Notes: a model not told the origin generated them from the letters alone. Positions 42,050 to 51,542 are shown, counted from the stretch's first letter. The stretch: 64,000 bases of DNA from CAIYPH01 sp043744375 (GCA_043744375.1 JAYTUU010000034.1:1-64000); one strand, 5' to 3'. Program-made: numbers and translations.

Positions 42050-44255
42050 CACCATGGGCGATGCAGTCGGCAGGCATACTCATAGTGAAGTCGATCCTAC
42101 TGAACTACTGAACAACGCACTGGAAAATGAGCGCGCCGGGTTGGTCTCGGCGGCTCGGACGCAGATGGCAGCGCTGCGCGTGCGCCTGCCATCCTGGGAG
42201 GAAGTTCCCCTCCGCCTGGCTGAGAGCCATCGCCGTTCGGGCGACATCGAAGCCGCGATAGCCGACTACGAGGAGGTCTTGGAGCTCAGTCCCGGGCGCC
42301 CCGAAGCCCTGCTCGCGCTCGGCGCGCTACTGCTGCAACGGGGCGAACTCGGACGCGCACAGGGTCTGTTCCTGCGGTGTTGCGGAGTGGCCCCCGATCT
42401 TTCACAGGCATGGGACGCGCTGGGCGCGGCATTGCTGTTGTCGGGCGACGTCGGCGCCGCCGAGTCGGCGCTTGCGGAAGCGCAAAGGCTGGAGCCGGAG
42501 AACATCGATATCGCCATCCGTCGGGCGGAAGCCGCAGCGGCGGCCGGCGACGCCGAGGGGGAGATGGCACGGCTCGAAGTGGCCGTGCAGAATGATCCGT
42601 CGAATGCCGCCATCCTCACCGCACTGGGTTTGCTCACCGAACGCTATCGTGAGCGTGCCGAAGCGATCGATACGATCACGATCGCTTCGGCACTGGCGCC
42701 GGATCACGTCACCCCGCATAGCCTGCTGGCGCAAATGTTGACCCGTGCCAACCGAATTGCCGAGGCCCTATTGTGCCTCGAACAGGCAATCGCACTCGCT
42801 CCCGATGATCTGCACTTACGCAACAACCATGCGGCCACGCTGGTCAGGCTGCATCGGTTTCGCGAGGCAAGGGATGAGTTGGAGGCGCTGATCGAGACCC
42901 ATGGTCCGCAGTCCGGTTTGCTCTGCAACCTCTCCAATGCCCTGGTCTCGTTGGGGTGCCAGGAAGCCGGTGCCGCCGTCGCGCGTCGCGCAATCGCCTT
43001 GGAGCCGACGCTCAACCTCTCCTGGCGGTCGCTGTGCAACGCCCTGCCATACTGCGACGACATTCGCGGAACGACCCTTCTCGAGGCATTGGCACAGGCC
43101 GGGAAAACGCTACCTCGCCGGCCGCATCCAGCATGGCGGAATGTCACGGATCCGGAGCGTCCGTTAAAAGTCGGGCTGTTGTCGCCCGCACTGAAGACCC
43201 ATCCCGTTGGATGGCTGACGGTCGCCGGCTTCGAGAACTTGGATCCCGGAGCCTTCGAACTCCACGGTCTCGCACCGATCTACCCGACCGATACGATCCA
43301 CCGGCGCTTCCAGGCGATCGCGGCGGGCTGGCATCCACTCGACCGCATGTCGTCGGACAACGCTGTAGACCATGTGCGCGCACTCGACCTCGACATTGTC
43401 ATCGACCTCGGCGGTTATGGGGATCAGGGATTGATGACCCTGTGCGCCCATCGGTTGGCTCCCGTGCAGGTCAAATGGGTTGGATCGCAGAACCATAGTT
43501 CAGGCCTGGCGGAGATGGATTGGTTCATCAGCGATCGGTGGGAAACTCCCGCGAACTTTGAACCATTCTACTCCGAGCGTCTTCTGCGTCTGCCCGACGG
43601 CTATGTTTGCTACAGTCCGCCTGCCTACGCGCCCGATGTGTCGGTGTCGCCGGCGCCGCGTCAGGGCCACGTCACGTTTGGCTGCTTCAACAATCTGGCC
43701 AAAATTACCGAAACCACGATCGCAACATGGGCTGCGGTTCTGGTGGGCGTTCCCGGCGCGAAGCTGGTCGTGAAGTGCCATCAGATGGCGGATGCCGAGA
43801 CCGCCATATGGTTGCGCGGGCGCTTCAGTGCATACGGCATCGATCCGGAGCGGTTGGATTTGCGCGCCGGCTCGTCCCACCGCACCCTGTTGTCCCAATA
43901 CGGCGACATCGATATCGTACTCGACCCGTTCCCCTATAACGGCGGCCTGACCACCTGCGAGGCACTGTGGATGGGCGTTCCCGTCCTCACGCTGCCCGGC
44001 GAAATCTTCGCCTCGCGGCATTCGGCCAGTCATCTGAGCAACGTCGGACTGCTCGACTGGATCGCGCGAGACCCCGCGGACTACGTCGCGATTGCCATTG
44101 CCAAGGCTGGCGATCTCGCCGCACTCGCGGCCCTGCGGAGCGGGATGCGCCCGCGCATGAAGGCAAGCCCGCTGTGCGACGCGCCGCGGTTTGGGCGGAA
44201 TCTTGGAACGGCACTGCGTGACATTTGGCGCGACTGGTGCGTCGGACGAGCATGA
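42042..44255 (+). CDS. TPR-containing O-linked GlcNAc transferase-like protein (GT41/SPINDLY type)
   Basis: 737 residues. About 350 residues of TPR repeats (EAIADYEEVLELSPGRPEALLALGALLLQRGELGRAQ) precede a two-lobed GT41 domain: KVGLLSPALKTHPVGWL (conserved His), IDLGGYGDQGLMTLCAHRLAPVQVKWVG, DRWETPANFEPFYSERLLRLPDGYVCY, HVTFGCFNNLAKIT (conserved Lys) and DIVLDPFPYNGGLTTCEALWMGVPVLTLPGE. Such enzymes put sugars on Ser/Thr of flagellins in several bacteria. It overlaps both the methyltransferase and the GT2 gene, so the three are coupled. Confidence 0.9.
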   Translation: MPDTMGDAVGRHTHSEVDPTELLNNALENERAGLVSAARTQMAALRVRLPSWEEVPLRLAESHRRSGDIEAAIADYEEVLELSPGRPEALLALGALLLQRGELGRAQGLFLRCCGVAPDLSQAWDALGAALLLSGDVGAAESALAEAQRLEPENIDIAIRRAEAAAAAGDAEGEMARLEVAVQNDPSNAAILTALGLLTERYRERAEAIDTITIASALAPDHVTPHSLLAQMLTRANRIAEALLCLEQAIALAPDDLHLRNNHAATLVRLHRFREARDELEALIETHGPQSGLLCNLSNALVSLGCQEAGAAVARRAIALEPTLNLSWRSLCNALPYCDDIRGTTLLEALAQAGKTLPRRPHPAWRNVTDPERPLKVGLLSPALKTHPVGWLTVAGFENLDPGAFELHGLAPIYPTDTIHRRFQAIAAGWHPLDRMSSDNAVDHVRALDLDIVIDLGGYGDQGLMTLCAHRLAPVQVKWVGSQNHSSGLAEMDWFISDRWETPANFEPFYSERLLRLPDGYVCYSPPAYAPDVSVSPAPRQGHVTFGCFNNLAKITETTIATWAAVLVGVPGAKLVVKCHQMADAETAIWLRGRFSAYGIDPERLDLRAGSSHRTLLSQYGDIDIVLDPFPYNGGLTTCEALWMGVPVLTLPGEIFASRHSASHLSNVGLLDWIARDPADYVAIAIAKAGDLAALAALRSGMRPRMKASPLCDAPRFGRNLGTALRDIWRDWCVGRA

Positions 44256-45313
44256 CGCCGCTGGTCGATGTGAACCTGTTCGTCCATAACGGCGCCGCCA
44301 CGCTTGCGGCAGCACTGGACAGCGTGCTCGCACAGACATGGCCGTCGCTTGCGGTCACCGTGATCGACAATGCGTCGAGCGATGCGACGGCAGCGATCGC
44401 TGCAAGCTACGCGGCGGCCGACCGGCGCGTCACGCTGCGGAGCAACCGGGCGAATACCGGCCCGGTCATGAATTGCCAGCGAGCCTTCTGGGCCGGCAAC
44501 GCGGAATTTGTCATGCCGAAGACGGCCGATGATCTGTTGGCGCCGGACTTCATCGCCGAGATCATGGAGGTCCTGCTCGCGCATCCACAAACAGCGATGT
44601 GCCATACCGCCGGCCTGGTGTTCGACGAAAGTGGCGCCGTGCGCTCGGTCTATCCGGCTGAGCATCGCCTCAACGCCGTCGGCGCAGACCCGCTCGAACG
44701 CGCACGCCATGTAATGACCCGCTACACCAGCGCCCCCTCATTCTGGGGGATCTATCGGCGCGCGGCGATCGACCGGCTCGCGACGATCCCCTATCGGGCT
44801 GGTTGGGACCATGTGGTGCTGGCCGAACTCGCTCTCTACGGCGACATCCGCAGTATCGAGTCATTGCTGTTCTGGCGTCGCGACGGTGGCAAGGATGTCA
44901 GCCTCCTCGCGCGGGGGTGTTCGCAATACACGCAGCGCGGGCTCAGCCTAGACGACACCCTGGCGGAGCTGCGTTGGCGGACGCCGTTGGTGACAACCGC
45001 CTACGCGCATGTCGAACAATTCGCCGTCGCGCGGCTCGATGTCGCTGACCGCCGTCGCCTGATGGCCGACGTGCCGCGGATATTCCGGGCGCGCTGGTTG
45101 CCACTGATGCAGCGCGAGGCCGCGAATTTCCGTGCCGATTTGCCGGCACTACTGGATGTCATCGCCGACGATCAAGGCGTTTCCGCCCTCTGGGCGACGC
45201 GCCATTTGCTCGACGCACTCACGGCTCTGGAGACGATCCTGCCTGGGCAAGGGTTCGCCGCCGCCTGTATCGAGGTCGCGGCGCTCGCCGACGGATTGCG
45301 AATTCCCGCATGA
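44252..45313 (+). CDS. Family 2 glycosyltransferase
   Basis: 353 residues. The GT-A start VDVNLFVHNGAATLAAALDSVLAQTWPSLAVTVIDNASSDAT and NTGPVMNCQRAFWAGNAEFVMPKTADDLLAPDFI (the acidic metal-binding position reads TADD rather than the usual DDD-like motif) identify GT2. Its ATG overlaps the OGT stop (ATGA). It may extend or prime the glycan put on flagellin; the donor and acceptor are unknown. It is the last gene of the fla-flbT-flaF run. Confidence 0.85.
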   Translation: MTPLVDVNLFVHNGAATLAAALDSVLAQTWPSLAVTVIDNASSDATAAIAASYAAADRRVTLRSNRANTGPVMNCQRAFWAGNAEFVMPKTADDLLAPDFIAEIMEVLLAHPQTAMCHTAGLVFDESGAVRSVYPAEHRLNAVGADPLERARHVMTRYTSAPSFWGIYRRAAIDRLATIPYRAGWDHVVLAELALYGDIRSIESLLFWRRDGGKDVSLLARGCSQYTQRGLSLDDTLAELRWRTPLVTTAYAHVEQFAVARLDVADRRRLMADVPRIFRARWLPLMQREAANFRADLPALLDVIADDQGVSALWATRHLLDALTALETILPGQGFAAACIEVAALADGLRIPA

Positions 45314-45341
45314 GTGACGGTGCAACCACCCGACTTCGCGC

Positions 45342-45725
45342 TCAGGATGAAGGGGCCCTTCCCGGCTCGCCCCCATCATGCGGAGAATCGGCCAGAGGAT
45401 CCGCATGGCCATGCGATGCGCCAGGTTCGGATTTACCGGTATTGGCACTTGCCCGATACGCGGCCAACTGACGCTCGGTCGGAAACGATTGCTCGACCGC
45501 GCCACGCTCGTCGCGAAACTCGATCACGACGAGACCGAGCGTCGGGTCCAGGCGCAGTGTAGGATTCGGCATGGCCTGACCCGTAGCAACCGGGGGCGCC
45601 GCCCGATGGGGCTGCGTGGGTGCAGCGGTTGGTGGAACCGCACGCGGCCCGACAGGAAAGCCCTGCCCGATCGGGGGAAGGGGGAGATCATTTGGCATCG
45701 GAGTCCACACCGTCGTCGATGGCAT
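45342..45725 (-). CDS. FlaG-like small protein
   Basis: 127 residues. A Pro/Ala-rich N-terminal half precedes a short conserved-looking block, TLRLDPTLGLVVIEFRDERGAVEQSFPTERQLAAYR, which resembles the FlaG fold (a beta hairpin then a helix reading P-E-x-L). FlaG proteins influence filament length or assembly. The C-terminus is disordered. It faces the glycosyltransferase gene, 28 bases away. An alternative start is the ATG at 45698. The assignment rests on a short motif plus location. Confidence 0.5.
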   Translation of the reverse strand: MPSTTVWTPMPNDLPLPPIGQGFPVGPRAVPPTAAPTQPHRAAPPVATGQAMPNPTLRLDPTLGLVVIEFRDERGAVEQSFPTERQLAAYRASANTGKSEPGASHGHADPLADSPHDGGEPGRAPSS

Positions 45726-45791
45726 CCCGGCTGTTCTGGCACGGACAGTCGCGACTATGGCACGGCCAGGTTACTGAAAACTTAAGCCGTC

Positions 45792-46307
45792 CTATTCGTC
45801 ATATGACATCAGGACATCGCACGGCACCGGCACGCGGCTACGTCCGTTGAGGAACGTCAGTTCGATCAACGCCGCCGCCGCCGGCACTTCGGCGCCGAGA
45901 TTGCGCAGAAGCTGGATGGCCGCCGCCATCGTGCCGCCAGTGGCCAGCAGATCATCGACCACGACCACGCGCTGGCCGGGCAGCACCGCATCTTCCTGGA
46001 CCTCGATCCGATCCGAGCCATACTCCAACGCATAGTCCAAGCCGATCGTCGGACCCGGGAGCTTGTTCTTCTTACGCACCATGATGAACCCACAGCCGAG
46101 CTTGAGGGCCAGCGGCGCCGCCACCAGGAAGCCGCGCGACTCGATCCCGGCGATCACGTCCGGCTGATGCTTGCGCACGGCGCGGGCAAGCCGCCCCATC
46201 GCCACCTGCCAGGCATCGCCATCCCGCAAAAGGGTCGAGATGTCGTAGAACAGTATCCCCGGCTTGGGGAAATCGGGAATGCCGCGGATATAGGTCTTGA
46301 GATCCAT
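45792..46307 (-). CDS. apt: Adenine phosphoribosyltransferase
   Basis: 171 residues, normal length. It has the start MDLKTYIRGIPDFPKPGILFYDISTLL, ESRGFLVAAPLALKL, and the PRPP-binding loop VVVVDDLLATGGT (about 119), followed by the family end LIELTFLNGRS. It salvages adenine to AMP. The ATG at 46307 gives the canonical APT N-terminus. It is transcribed away from the ugp-type operon. Confidence 0.96.
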   Translation of the reverse strand: MDLKTYIRGIPDFPKPGILFYDISTLLRDGDAWQVAMGRLARAVRKHQPDVIAGIESRGFLVAAPLALKLGCGFIMVRKKNKLPGPTIGLDYALEYGSDRIEVQEDAVLPGQRVVVVDDLLATGGTMAAAIQLLRNLGAEVPAAAALIELTFLNGRSRVPVPCDVLMSYDE

Positions 46308-46470
46308 GATGCGCCGTTCCGTGTCTTGACCGGCACGGTGTACAGGCGGCACCCCGTCGACGGCAAGACGCGCATCGGACCAGCTTCACCGAACCGCCAC
46401 AAATGTGTCATGTTGCGGCAACGGCGCCCGTCTAGGGAGGGCCGGCCACATCAGGTGAGGAAGTCAGCCC

Positions 46471-47799
46471 ATGAAGCGTCGCACACTCCTGGCCAGCGCC
46501 GCCGCCGCAACGGCGCTGCCGCAGGCCGTCTCCGCGCAGGCCAAGACCAAGATCGTCTTCTGGCACTCGATGGGCGCGGCCCTGGGCGAGGAGGTCAATC
46601 GGATCGCCAAGGAATTCAACGCCTCGCAGGGCACCGTCGAGGTCGAGGCGATCTTCAAGGGCACCTACCCCGAAACGCTGACCGCCGCCGTCGCCGCCTG
46701 GCGCGCCGGTCAGGCGCCGCATCTGGTGCAGATGTTCGAAGTCGGCACCGGCTCCATGCTCGCCGCCGGCCCGGCCGTGAAGCAGATTTGGCAGCTCAGC
46801 CAGGAGACCGGCATCGAATTCGATCCCAAGGCCTATCTCGCCGGCGTGCGCGGCTATTACAGCCTGCCCGACGGGCGCCTCGCCTCGATGCCGTTCAACT
46901 CATCGACCTCGGTGATGTGGTACAACAAGGACGCCTTCGAGAAGGCCGGGCTTGACCCCGAGAAGCCGCCGGCCACCTGGAACGAGGTCATCGCCGCCTG
47001 CCGCGCGCTCAAGGCGAAAGCCGCTACACCCATCCCGATGGGCTCGGCCTGGCCGATCTGGGTGCATTTCGAGCAATACGCCGCCATGCATGACCTGGTC
47101 TACGCGACCAAGTCGAACGGCTTCGAGGGCCTCGACACCGAGTTGAAAGTGAACGCGCCGGCTTTCGTCAAGCAGATGCAGCGCCTGCTCGACATGTCCA
47201 AGGAGGGTCTGTTCAAGTATGCCGGCCGCGACAACGCCGCCGATGCGATCTTCCCGTCGGGCGAAGCGGCGATCGGCTTCAACTCGTCCGCCGCCCGCGC
47301 CGCCATCGCGCGCGACGCCAAGTTCCGCTGGGCCGCGGCGATGCTGCCGACCGATCCGGAAGTGAACGCCAAACCGCTCAACTCGATCATCGGCGGCGCC
47401 AGCCTCTGGGCGATGACCGCGCCCACGCGCACGCCGGCCGAATACAAGGCCGTCGCCGAGTTCCTCAAGTTCATCGGCCGCCCCGACAACGACGCTCTGT
47501 GGCACCAGAAAACCGGCTACGTGCCGGTCACGCTGGCCGGCTACGAACTCTCGAAGCAACAGGATTACTACACCAAGGCACCCGGCACGGACCTGCCGAT
47601 CCTCCAGCTCACCCGCGGCGAGGTGACCGCCAATTCGCGCGGCTTCCGGCTCGGGCGAATGCCAGAACTGCGCAACATCTTCTCCGAGGAACTCGAGAAG
47701 GGATTGCAGGGCCAGCAGGGCGCGCAGGCCGCGCTCGATGCCGTGGTGACACGGGGCAATCGCGTGCTGCGCGACTTCGAGAAAGCCACGAAAGGCTGA
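46471..47799 (+). CDS. ugpB: Periplasmic binding protein, UgpB type
   Basis: 442 residues with a signal peptide that has a twin-arginine-like start (MKRRTLLASAAAATALPQAVSA). Family-1 features are KIVFWHSMGAALGEEVNRIAKEFNASQGTVEV, FKGTYPETLTAAVAAWRAGQAPHLVQMFEVGT, LASMPFNSSTSVMWYNKDAFEKAGLDP and KTGYVPVTLAGYE, all characteristic of glycerol-3-phosphate-binding UgpB. It feeds the two permeases and ATPase that follow. The four genes ugpB-A-E-C are complete and closely spaced. Confidence 0.93.
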   Translation: MKRRTLLASAAAATALPQAVSAQAKTKIVFWHSMGAALGEEVNRIAKEFNASQGTVEVEAIFKGTYPETLTAAVAAWRAGQAPHLVQMFEVGTGSMLAAGPAVKQIWQLSQETGIEFDPKAYLAGVRGYYSLPDGRLASMPFNSSTSVMWYNKDAFEKAGLDPEKPPATWNEVIAACRALKAKAATPIPMGSAWPIWVHFEQYAAMHDLVYATKSNGFEGLDTELKVNAPAFVKQMQRLLDMSKEGLFKYAGRDNAADAIFPSGEAAIGFNSSAARAAIARDAKFRWAAAMLPTDPEVNAKPLNSIIGGASLWAMTAPTRTPAEYKAVAEFLKFIGRPDNDALWHQKTGYVPVTLAGYELSKQQDYYTKAPGTDLPILQLTRGEVTANSRGFRLGRMPELRNIFSEELEKGLQGQQGAQAALDAVVTRGNRVLRDFEKATKG

Positions 47800-47815
47800 G
47801 CAGAGCCCCTTCGGC

Positions 47816-48697
47816 ATGGAGCGGCGCACGATCTTCGGCGGCTGGGCGTTGCCGGCGGCCTTCGTGCTGCCGCAACTCCTGCTCACCGTGTTCTTTTTCC
47901 TCTGGCCCGCCGGGCAGGCGATCTACGGCAGCCTAACCCGGCAAGACGCGTTCGGCCTGCGCACGCAGTTCGTCGGCCTGGAGAATTTCTCCGACCTTTT
48001 CACCGATCCGCTCTATGTCGAATCGATGTGGCGGACGGTGTTTTTCTGTGCCGCCGTCAGCGTGCTCTCAATGGGAATCGCGCTGCTGCTCGCCGTCTTC
48101 GCCGATCGCGACATCGCCGGACGCGGCATCTACCGCACCTTGCTGATCTGGCCCTACGCGATCGCCCCGGTGATCGCTGCCGTGCTGTGGATCCTGCTGC
48201 TGCATCCGCAAATCGGCCTGATCGCGCATGGCTTGAAGGCGGTCGGCGTTGATTGGGACTACAAGATCAACGGCGGCCAGGCGATGCTGGTCGTCATCCT
48301 CGCCTCGGCCTGGAAGCAGGTCAGCTACAACTTCATCTTCTTCCTCGCCGGCCTGCAATCCATCCCGCGCTCCGTGATCGAGGCGGCGCGGATGGATGGC
48401 GCGCGCGGATGGCATCGTTTCCGCACCATCACCCTGCCACTGCTGGCACCGACGACGTTCTTCCTCCTCGTCGTCAACCTCGTCTATTCGGCGTTCGACA
48501 CGTTCGGCACCATCCAGGCGCTCACCCATGGCGGCCCCGGCAAATCCACCGAAACGCTGGTGGTGAAGGTGTATCGGGACGGCGTGGTCAATCTCGACCT
48601 TGGCGGCTCGTCGGCGCAATCAGTCGTGCTGATGGTCGGCATTGTTGCCCTCACCATCATCCAGTTCCGCTTCCTCGGCCGCAGGAGCCAGAATTGA
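47816..48697 (+). CDS. ugpA: Permease, UgpA type
   Basis: 293 residues, six membrane segments. FVLPQLLLTVFFFLWPAGQAIYGSLTRQDAFGLRTQFVGLENF is the UgpA-type start. The ATPase-coupling loop is RSVIEAARMDGARGWHRFRTITLPLLAPTTFF. It heterodimerises with UgpE. It starts 16 bases after ugpB. Confidence 0.94.
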   Translation: MERRTIFGGWALPAAFVLPQLLLTVFFFLWPAGQAIYGSLTRQDAFGLRTQFVGLENFSDLFTDPLYVESMWRTVFFCAAVSVLSMGIALLLAVFADRDIAGRGIYRTLLIWPYAIAPVIAAVLWILLLHPQIGLIAHGLKAVGVDWDYKINGGQAMLVVILASAWKQVSYNFIFFLAGLQSIPRSVIEAARMDGARGWHRFRTITLPLLAPTTFFLLVVNLVYSAFDTFGTIQALTHGGPGKSTETLVVKVYRDGVVNLDLGGSSAQSVVLMVGIVALTIIQFRFLGRRSQN

Positions 48698-48710
48698 GCG
48701 GGCGTCCAAA

Positions 48711-49538
48711 ATGAATGGGCGCACCGACTGGACGGCGCATATCGTCCTCGGCCTCGGCGTGCTGCTGTTCGTGCTGCCGGTGTGGCTCGTATTCGCCGCC
48801 TCGACGCAGGACCCGGCGATGATCGGGCGCGGCGAGTTGTCCTTCCTGCCCTCCACCGGCATTTCCATCTACGCAACGGTGCTGCGCGAGGGCTCGCCCG
48901 GCGTGGCGCCGGTCTGGCACTTGCTGCTCGTCTCCTTCGGCATGGCCATCGCCATCGCGGTCGGCAAGATCATCATCTCCGTGCTGTCGGCCTATGCCAT
49001 CACGTTTTTCCGTTTCCCCTGCCGGATGCTGTGTTTCTGGACGATCTTCTTCACCCTCATGCTCCCCGTGGAGGTGCGGATCATCCCCACCTACGCGGTG
49101 ATGGCCGGCTTCGGGCTGATCAACACTTTTACCGGTTTGACGATGCCGCTGATCGCCTCGGCGACCGCAACGCTGCTGTTCCGCCAGACCTTCCTCGCCA
49201 TCCCCGACGAACTCGTCGAGGCCGCGCGGATGGACGGCGCCGGACCGCTGCGCTTCCTGAAGGACATCCTGCTGCCAGTCTCGGCGGCCAACATCGCCGC
49301 CCTGTTCGTCATTCTCTTTGTCTACGGCTGGAACCAGTATCTCTGGCCGCTGCTGGTCGCCACCGACCCCAAGCTCGACACCATCGTCATCGGCATCGTC
49401 AAGATGATCGGCGCCGATACCAGCGTGGAATGGAACCGCGTGATGGCAACCGCGGTGCTGGCGATGCTGCCCCCGGTGGCCGTTGTCGTGTTGATGCAGC
49501 ACTGGTTCGTCAAGGGCCTCACGGAAGGCGACAAGTAG
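48711..49538 (+). CDS. ugpE: Permease, UgpE type
   Basis: 275 residues, six membrane segments. It contains ILPLWLVFAAS-like VLPVWLVFAASTQDP, SYAITFFRF-like SAYAITFFRFPCRMLCFWTIFFTLMLPVEVRIIPTYAV and the coupling loop DELVEAARMDGAGPLRFLKDILLPVS. It ends WFVKGLTEGDK, a typical UgpE end. The ATG at 48711 starts MNGRTDWTAHIVLGLG; earlier in-frame starts lie inside ugpA. Confidence 0.94.
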   Translation: MNGRTDWTAHIVLGLGVLLFVLPVWLVFAASTQDPAMIGRGELSFLPSTGISIYATVLREGSPGVAPVWHLLLVSFGMAIAIAVGKIIISVLSAYAITFFRFPCRMLCFWTIFFTLMLPVEVRIIPTYAVMAGFGLINTFTGLTMPLIASATATLLFRQTFLAIPDELVEAARMDGAGPLRFLKDILLPVSAANIAALFVILFVYGWNQYLWPLLVATDPKLDTIVIGIVKMIGADTSVEWNRVMATAVLAMLPPVAVVVLMQHWFVKGLTEGDK

Positions 49539-49539
49539 C

Positions 49540-50610
49540 ATGGCGACGTTGAAACTGACCGATCTGCGCAAGAGTTTCGGCACCGTGCCGGTGCTGCACG
49601 GCATTGACCTCGAACTCAAATCGGGCGAGATGCTGGTCATCGTCGGCGCCTCCGGCTGCGGCAAATCGACCATGCTGCGCCTCGTCGCCGGCCTTGAGGA
49701 GCCCACGGCCGGGACCATCGAACTCGACGGAAAGAACGTCGCCCGGCTCGATCCGGCCGAGCGTGATATCGCAATGGTGTTCCAGAACTACGCGCTCTAT
49801 CCGCACATGTCGGTGTTCGACAACATGGCCTACGCGCTGAAAATCCGCGGCCTGTCCAGGGCCGAGATCGAAACCCGCGTGAAGGAAACCGCGGAGATGC
49901 TCGGCCTCGGCCCGCTCCTGGCACGCAAACCGCGCCAACTCTCCGGCGGCCAGCGCCAGCGCGTCGCCATGGGCCGCGCCATCGTCCGCCACCCCAAGCT
50001 GTTCCTGTTCGACGAACCGCTCTCCAACCTCGACGCCAAACTCCGCGTCACCATGCGCGCCGAGATCAAGCGCCTGCAACGCCGGATGGCCGTCACCAGC
50101 CTCTACGTCACCCACGACCAGGTCGAAGCCATGACCCTCGGCGACCGCCTGCTCGTCCTCCACCAGGGCCGCGCGGTGCAGCTTGCCACGCCCATGGAAG
50201 TGTTCGAGCGCCCCGCGAACGTCTATGTCGCCGGCTTCATCGGCGCGCCGGCGATGAATTTCCTTCCAGGCGCGCTCAGCGATGCCGGCACCGCCGTGCA
50301 ACTCGACCTCGGCCCCCGCATCGCCTTCGCCGACGGCCGCCGCCCCGGCGCCGATGGCCACCGCCTGACCATCGGCATCCGCCCGGAACATGTCGCTCTC
50401 GACCCGGCCGGCCTGGCGCTGGAAGTCGACCTGCTTGAGCCTCTCGGCTCGGAGACCGTGGTGATCGGGCACCTGCCGAACTGCGAGTTGCTGTCGGTGA
50501 AGCTGGCCAAGGAGGACGCCCACGGCGAGACCATGCGGATCAGCTTCCCCGCCGCCCATCTCCATGTATTCGACGCCGAGTCGGGATTGCGCGTCGACCC
50601 GGCACCCTAG
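49540..50610 (+). CDS. ugpC: ABC ATPase, UgpC/MalK type
   Basis: 356 residues. It has Walker A GASGCGKST (about 37), MVFQNYALYPHMSVFDNMAYAL (Q-loop), LSGGQRQRVAMGRAIVRHPKLFLFDEPLSNLDAKLR (signature and Walker B), and a C-terminal OB-fold regulatory domain (NFLPGALSD, IGIRPEHVAL). It energises UgpAE. It begins one base after the ugpE stop codon. Confidence 0.95.
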   Translation: MATLKLTDLRKSFGTVPVLHGIDLELKSGEMLVIVGASGCGKSTMLRLVAGLEEPTAGTIELDGKNVARLDPAERDIAMVFQNYALYPHMSVFDNMAYALKIRGLSRAEIETRVKETAEMLGLGPLLARKPRQLSGGQRQRVAMGRAIVRHPKLFLFDEPLSNLDAKLRVTMRAEIKRLQRRMAVTSLYVTHDQVEAMTLGDRLLVLHQGRAVQLATPMEVFERPANVYVAGFIGAPAMNFLPGALSDAGTAVQLDLGPRIAFADGRRPGADGHRLTIGIRPEHVALDPAGLALEVDLLEPLGSETVVIGHLPNCELLSVKLAKEDAHGETMRISFPAAHLHVFDAESGLRVDPAP

Positions 50611-50758
50611 TCGGCGGCCACGATGCCGCTCATTGACGGGCCGGGCATGCCTTCCTCCGCCTACAACGTCATCAGCGTGGACACTTGCCGGGCATCCAGG
50701 CCATCGGGAAAGACATCAGTGCTGGAAACCAATTGGGCCCCAGGCTGGCTCCGCTACT

Positions 50759-50803
50759 GGCAAGCGGGCGCGCGGGAGAAAGGCGGGCAAGCGGGCGCGC
50801 GGG
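50759..50803. repeat. 18-base direct repeat beside tRNA-Pro
   Basis: GGCAAGCGGGCGCGCGGG occurs at 50759-50776 and again at 50786-50803, separated by nine bases. It sits just beyond the 3' end of tRNA-Pro. It is GC-rich and may be a simple duplication; no integrase gene is near. Confidence 0.55.
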
Positions 50804-50810
50804 GAAAAAT

Positions 50811-50887
50811 TGGTCGGAGTGAGAGGATTCGAACCTCCGGCCCCTGCGTCCCGAACACAGTGCTCTACCAGGCTGAGCTACACTCCG
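50811..50887 (-). tRNA. tRNA-Pro (anticodon CGG)
   Basis: 77 bases on the minus strand with encoded CCA. The acceptor stem CGGAGTG/CACTCCG is perfect. The D-arm GCTCAGCCTGGTAGAGC, the anticodon loop TTCGGGA (anticodon CGG, reading CCG) and the T-arm GGAGGTTCGAATCCTC are all canonical. A short T-run follows the CCA end. Confidence 0.95.
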
Positions 50888-50933
50888 ACCGTGCGCGCCG
50901 TATAGACGCCCCCATCCCGGAGGGCAAGCGCCG

Positions 50934-51518
50934 CTACAAGCGCGCCGACTGGCCACCGGGCACCGGCATGATCTGGCGCAACCGGTCGATCGCGGCGTCG
51001 ACCCCGCTGACCACTTCGAACATGTCCAGCAATCCCGCCCGCGCGAAGCCGGCCGCGACCGCCGAGGTGATCATCGCCACCAGCGGCCCCGCCGAACCGC
51101 CGACATCGACGATCAGAATCGGCTTGTCGTGCAGCTTCAGTTGCCGCCAGGTGATCACCTCGATCGTCTCGTCGAACGTGCCAAGCCCGCCCGGCAGCGT
51201 CACGAACGCGTCCGAAAGGTCGAACATCCGGTGTTTACGCGTGTGCATGCTGTCGGTGACGATCATCTCGGCCACCCCCTCATGCGCCACCTCCAGGCGC
51301 ATGAGGAAATCGGGGATCACGCCGATCACCGCGCCACCGCCGGCCAGCGCGCCGTCCGCCACCGCCCCCATCAGGCCGACCCGACCGCCGCCATAGATCA
51401 GCCGCATGCCGTTGGCAGCCAGCGCCGCGCCGAACGCCAGGGCGGCCTGCCGGCATGTCGGATCGTTCCCCGATTGCGCGCCACAAAACACGGCCACGCT
51501 TTTGACATTCGGCATCAT
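50934..51518 (-). CDS. LOG-family protein (TIGR00730 type), putative nucleoside-monophosphate phosphoribohydrolase
   Basis: 194 residues. FCGAQSGNDPTCRQAALAFGAALAANGMRLIYGGGRVGLMGAVADGAL is the LOG N-terminus, and MHTRKHRMFDLSDAFVTLPGGLGTFDETIEV carries the R-K and PGGxGTxxE active-site motifs. Members release cytokinin bases or cleave AMP-like nucleotides. The ATG at 51518 is immediately followed by another Met, so 51515 is an equal alternative. A cytochrome b561 gene lies 24 bases upstream on the same strand. Confidence 0.92.
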   Translation of the reverse strand: MMPNVKSVAVFCGAQSGNDPTCRQAALAFGAALAANGMRLIYGGGRVGLMGAVADGALAGGGAVIGVIPDFLMRLEVAHEGVAEMIVTDSMHTRKHRMFDLSDAFVTLPGGLGTFDETIEVITWRQLKLHDKPILIVDVGGSAGPLVAMITSAVAAGFARAGLLDMFEVVSGVDAAIDRLRQIMPVPGGQSARL

Positions 51519-51542
51519 CTTCTCCTTGCTGGGCGGGCGCCT

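Noticed and set aside
50759..50887. Integration (att) site at tRNA-Pro
   Set aside because: The direct repeat does not copy the tRNA 3' end, and no integrase or mobile genes are nearby.
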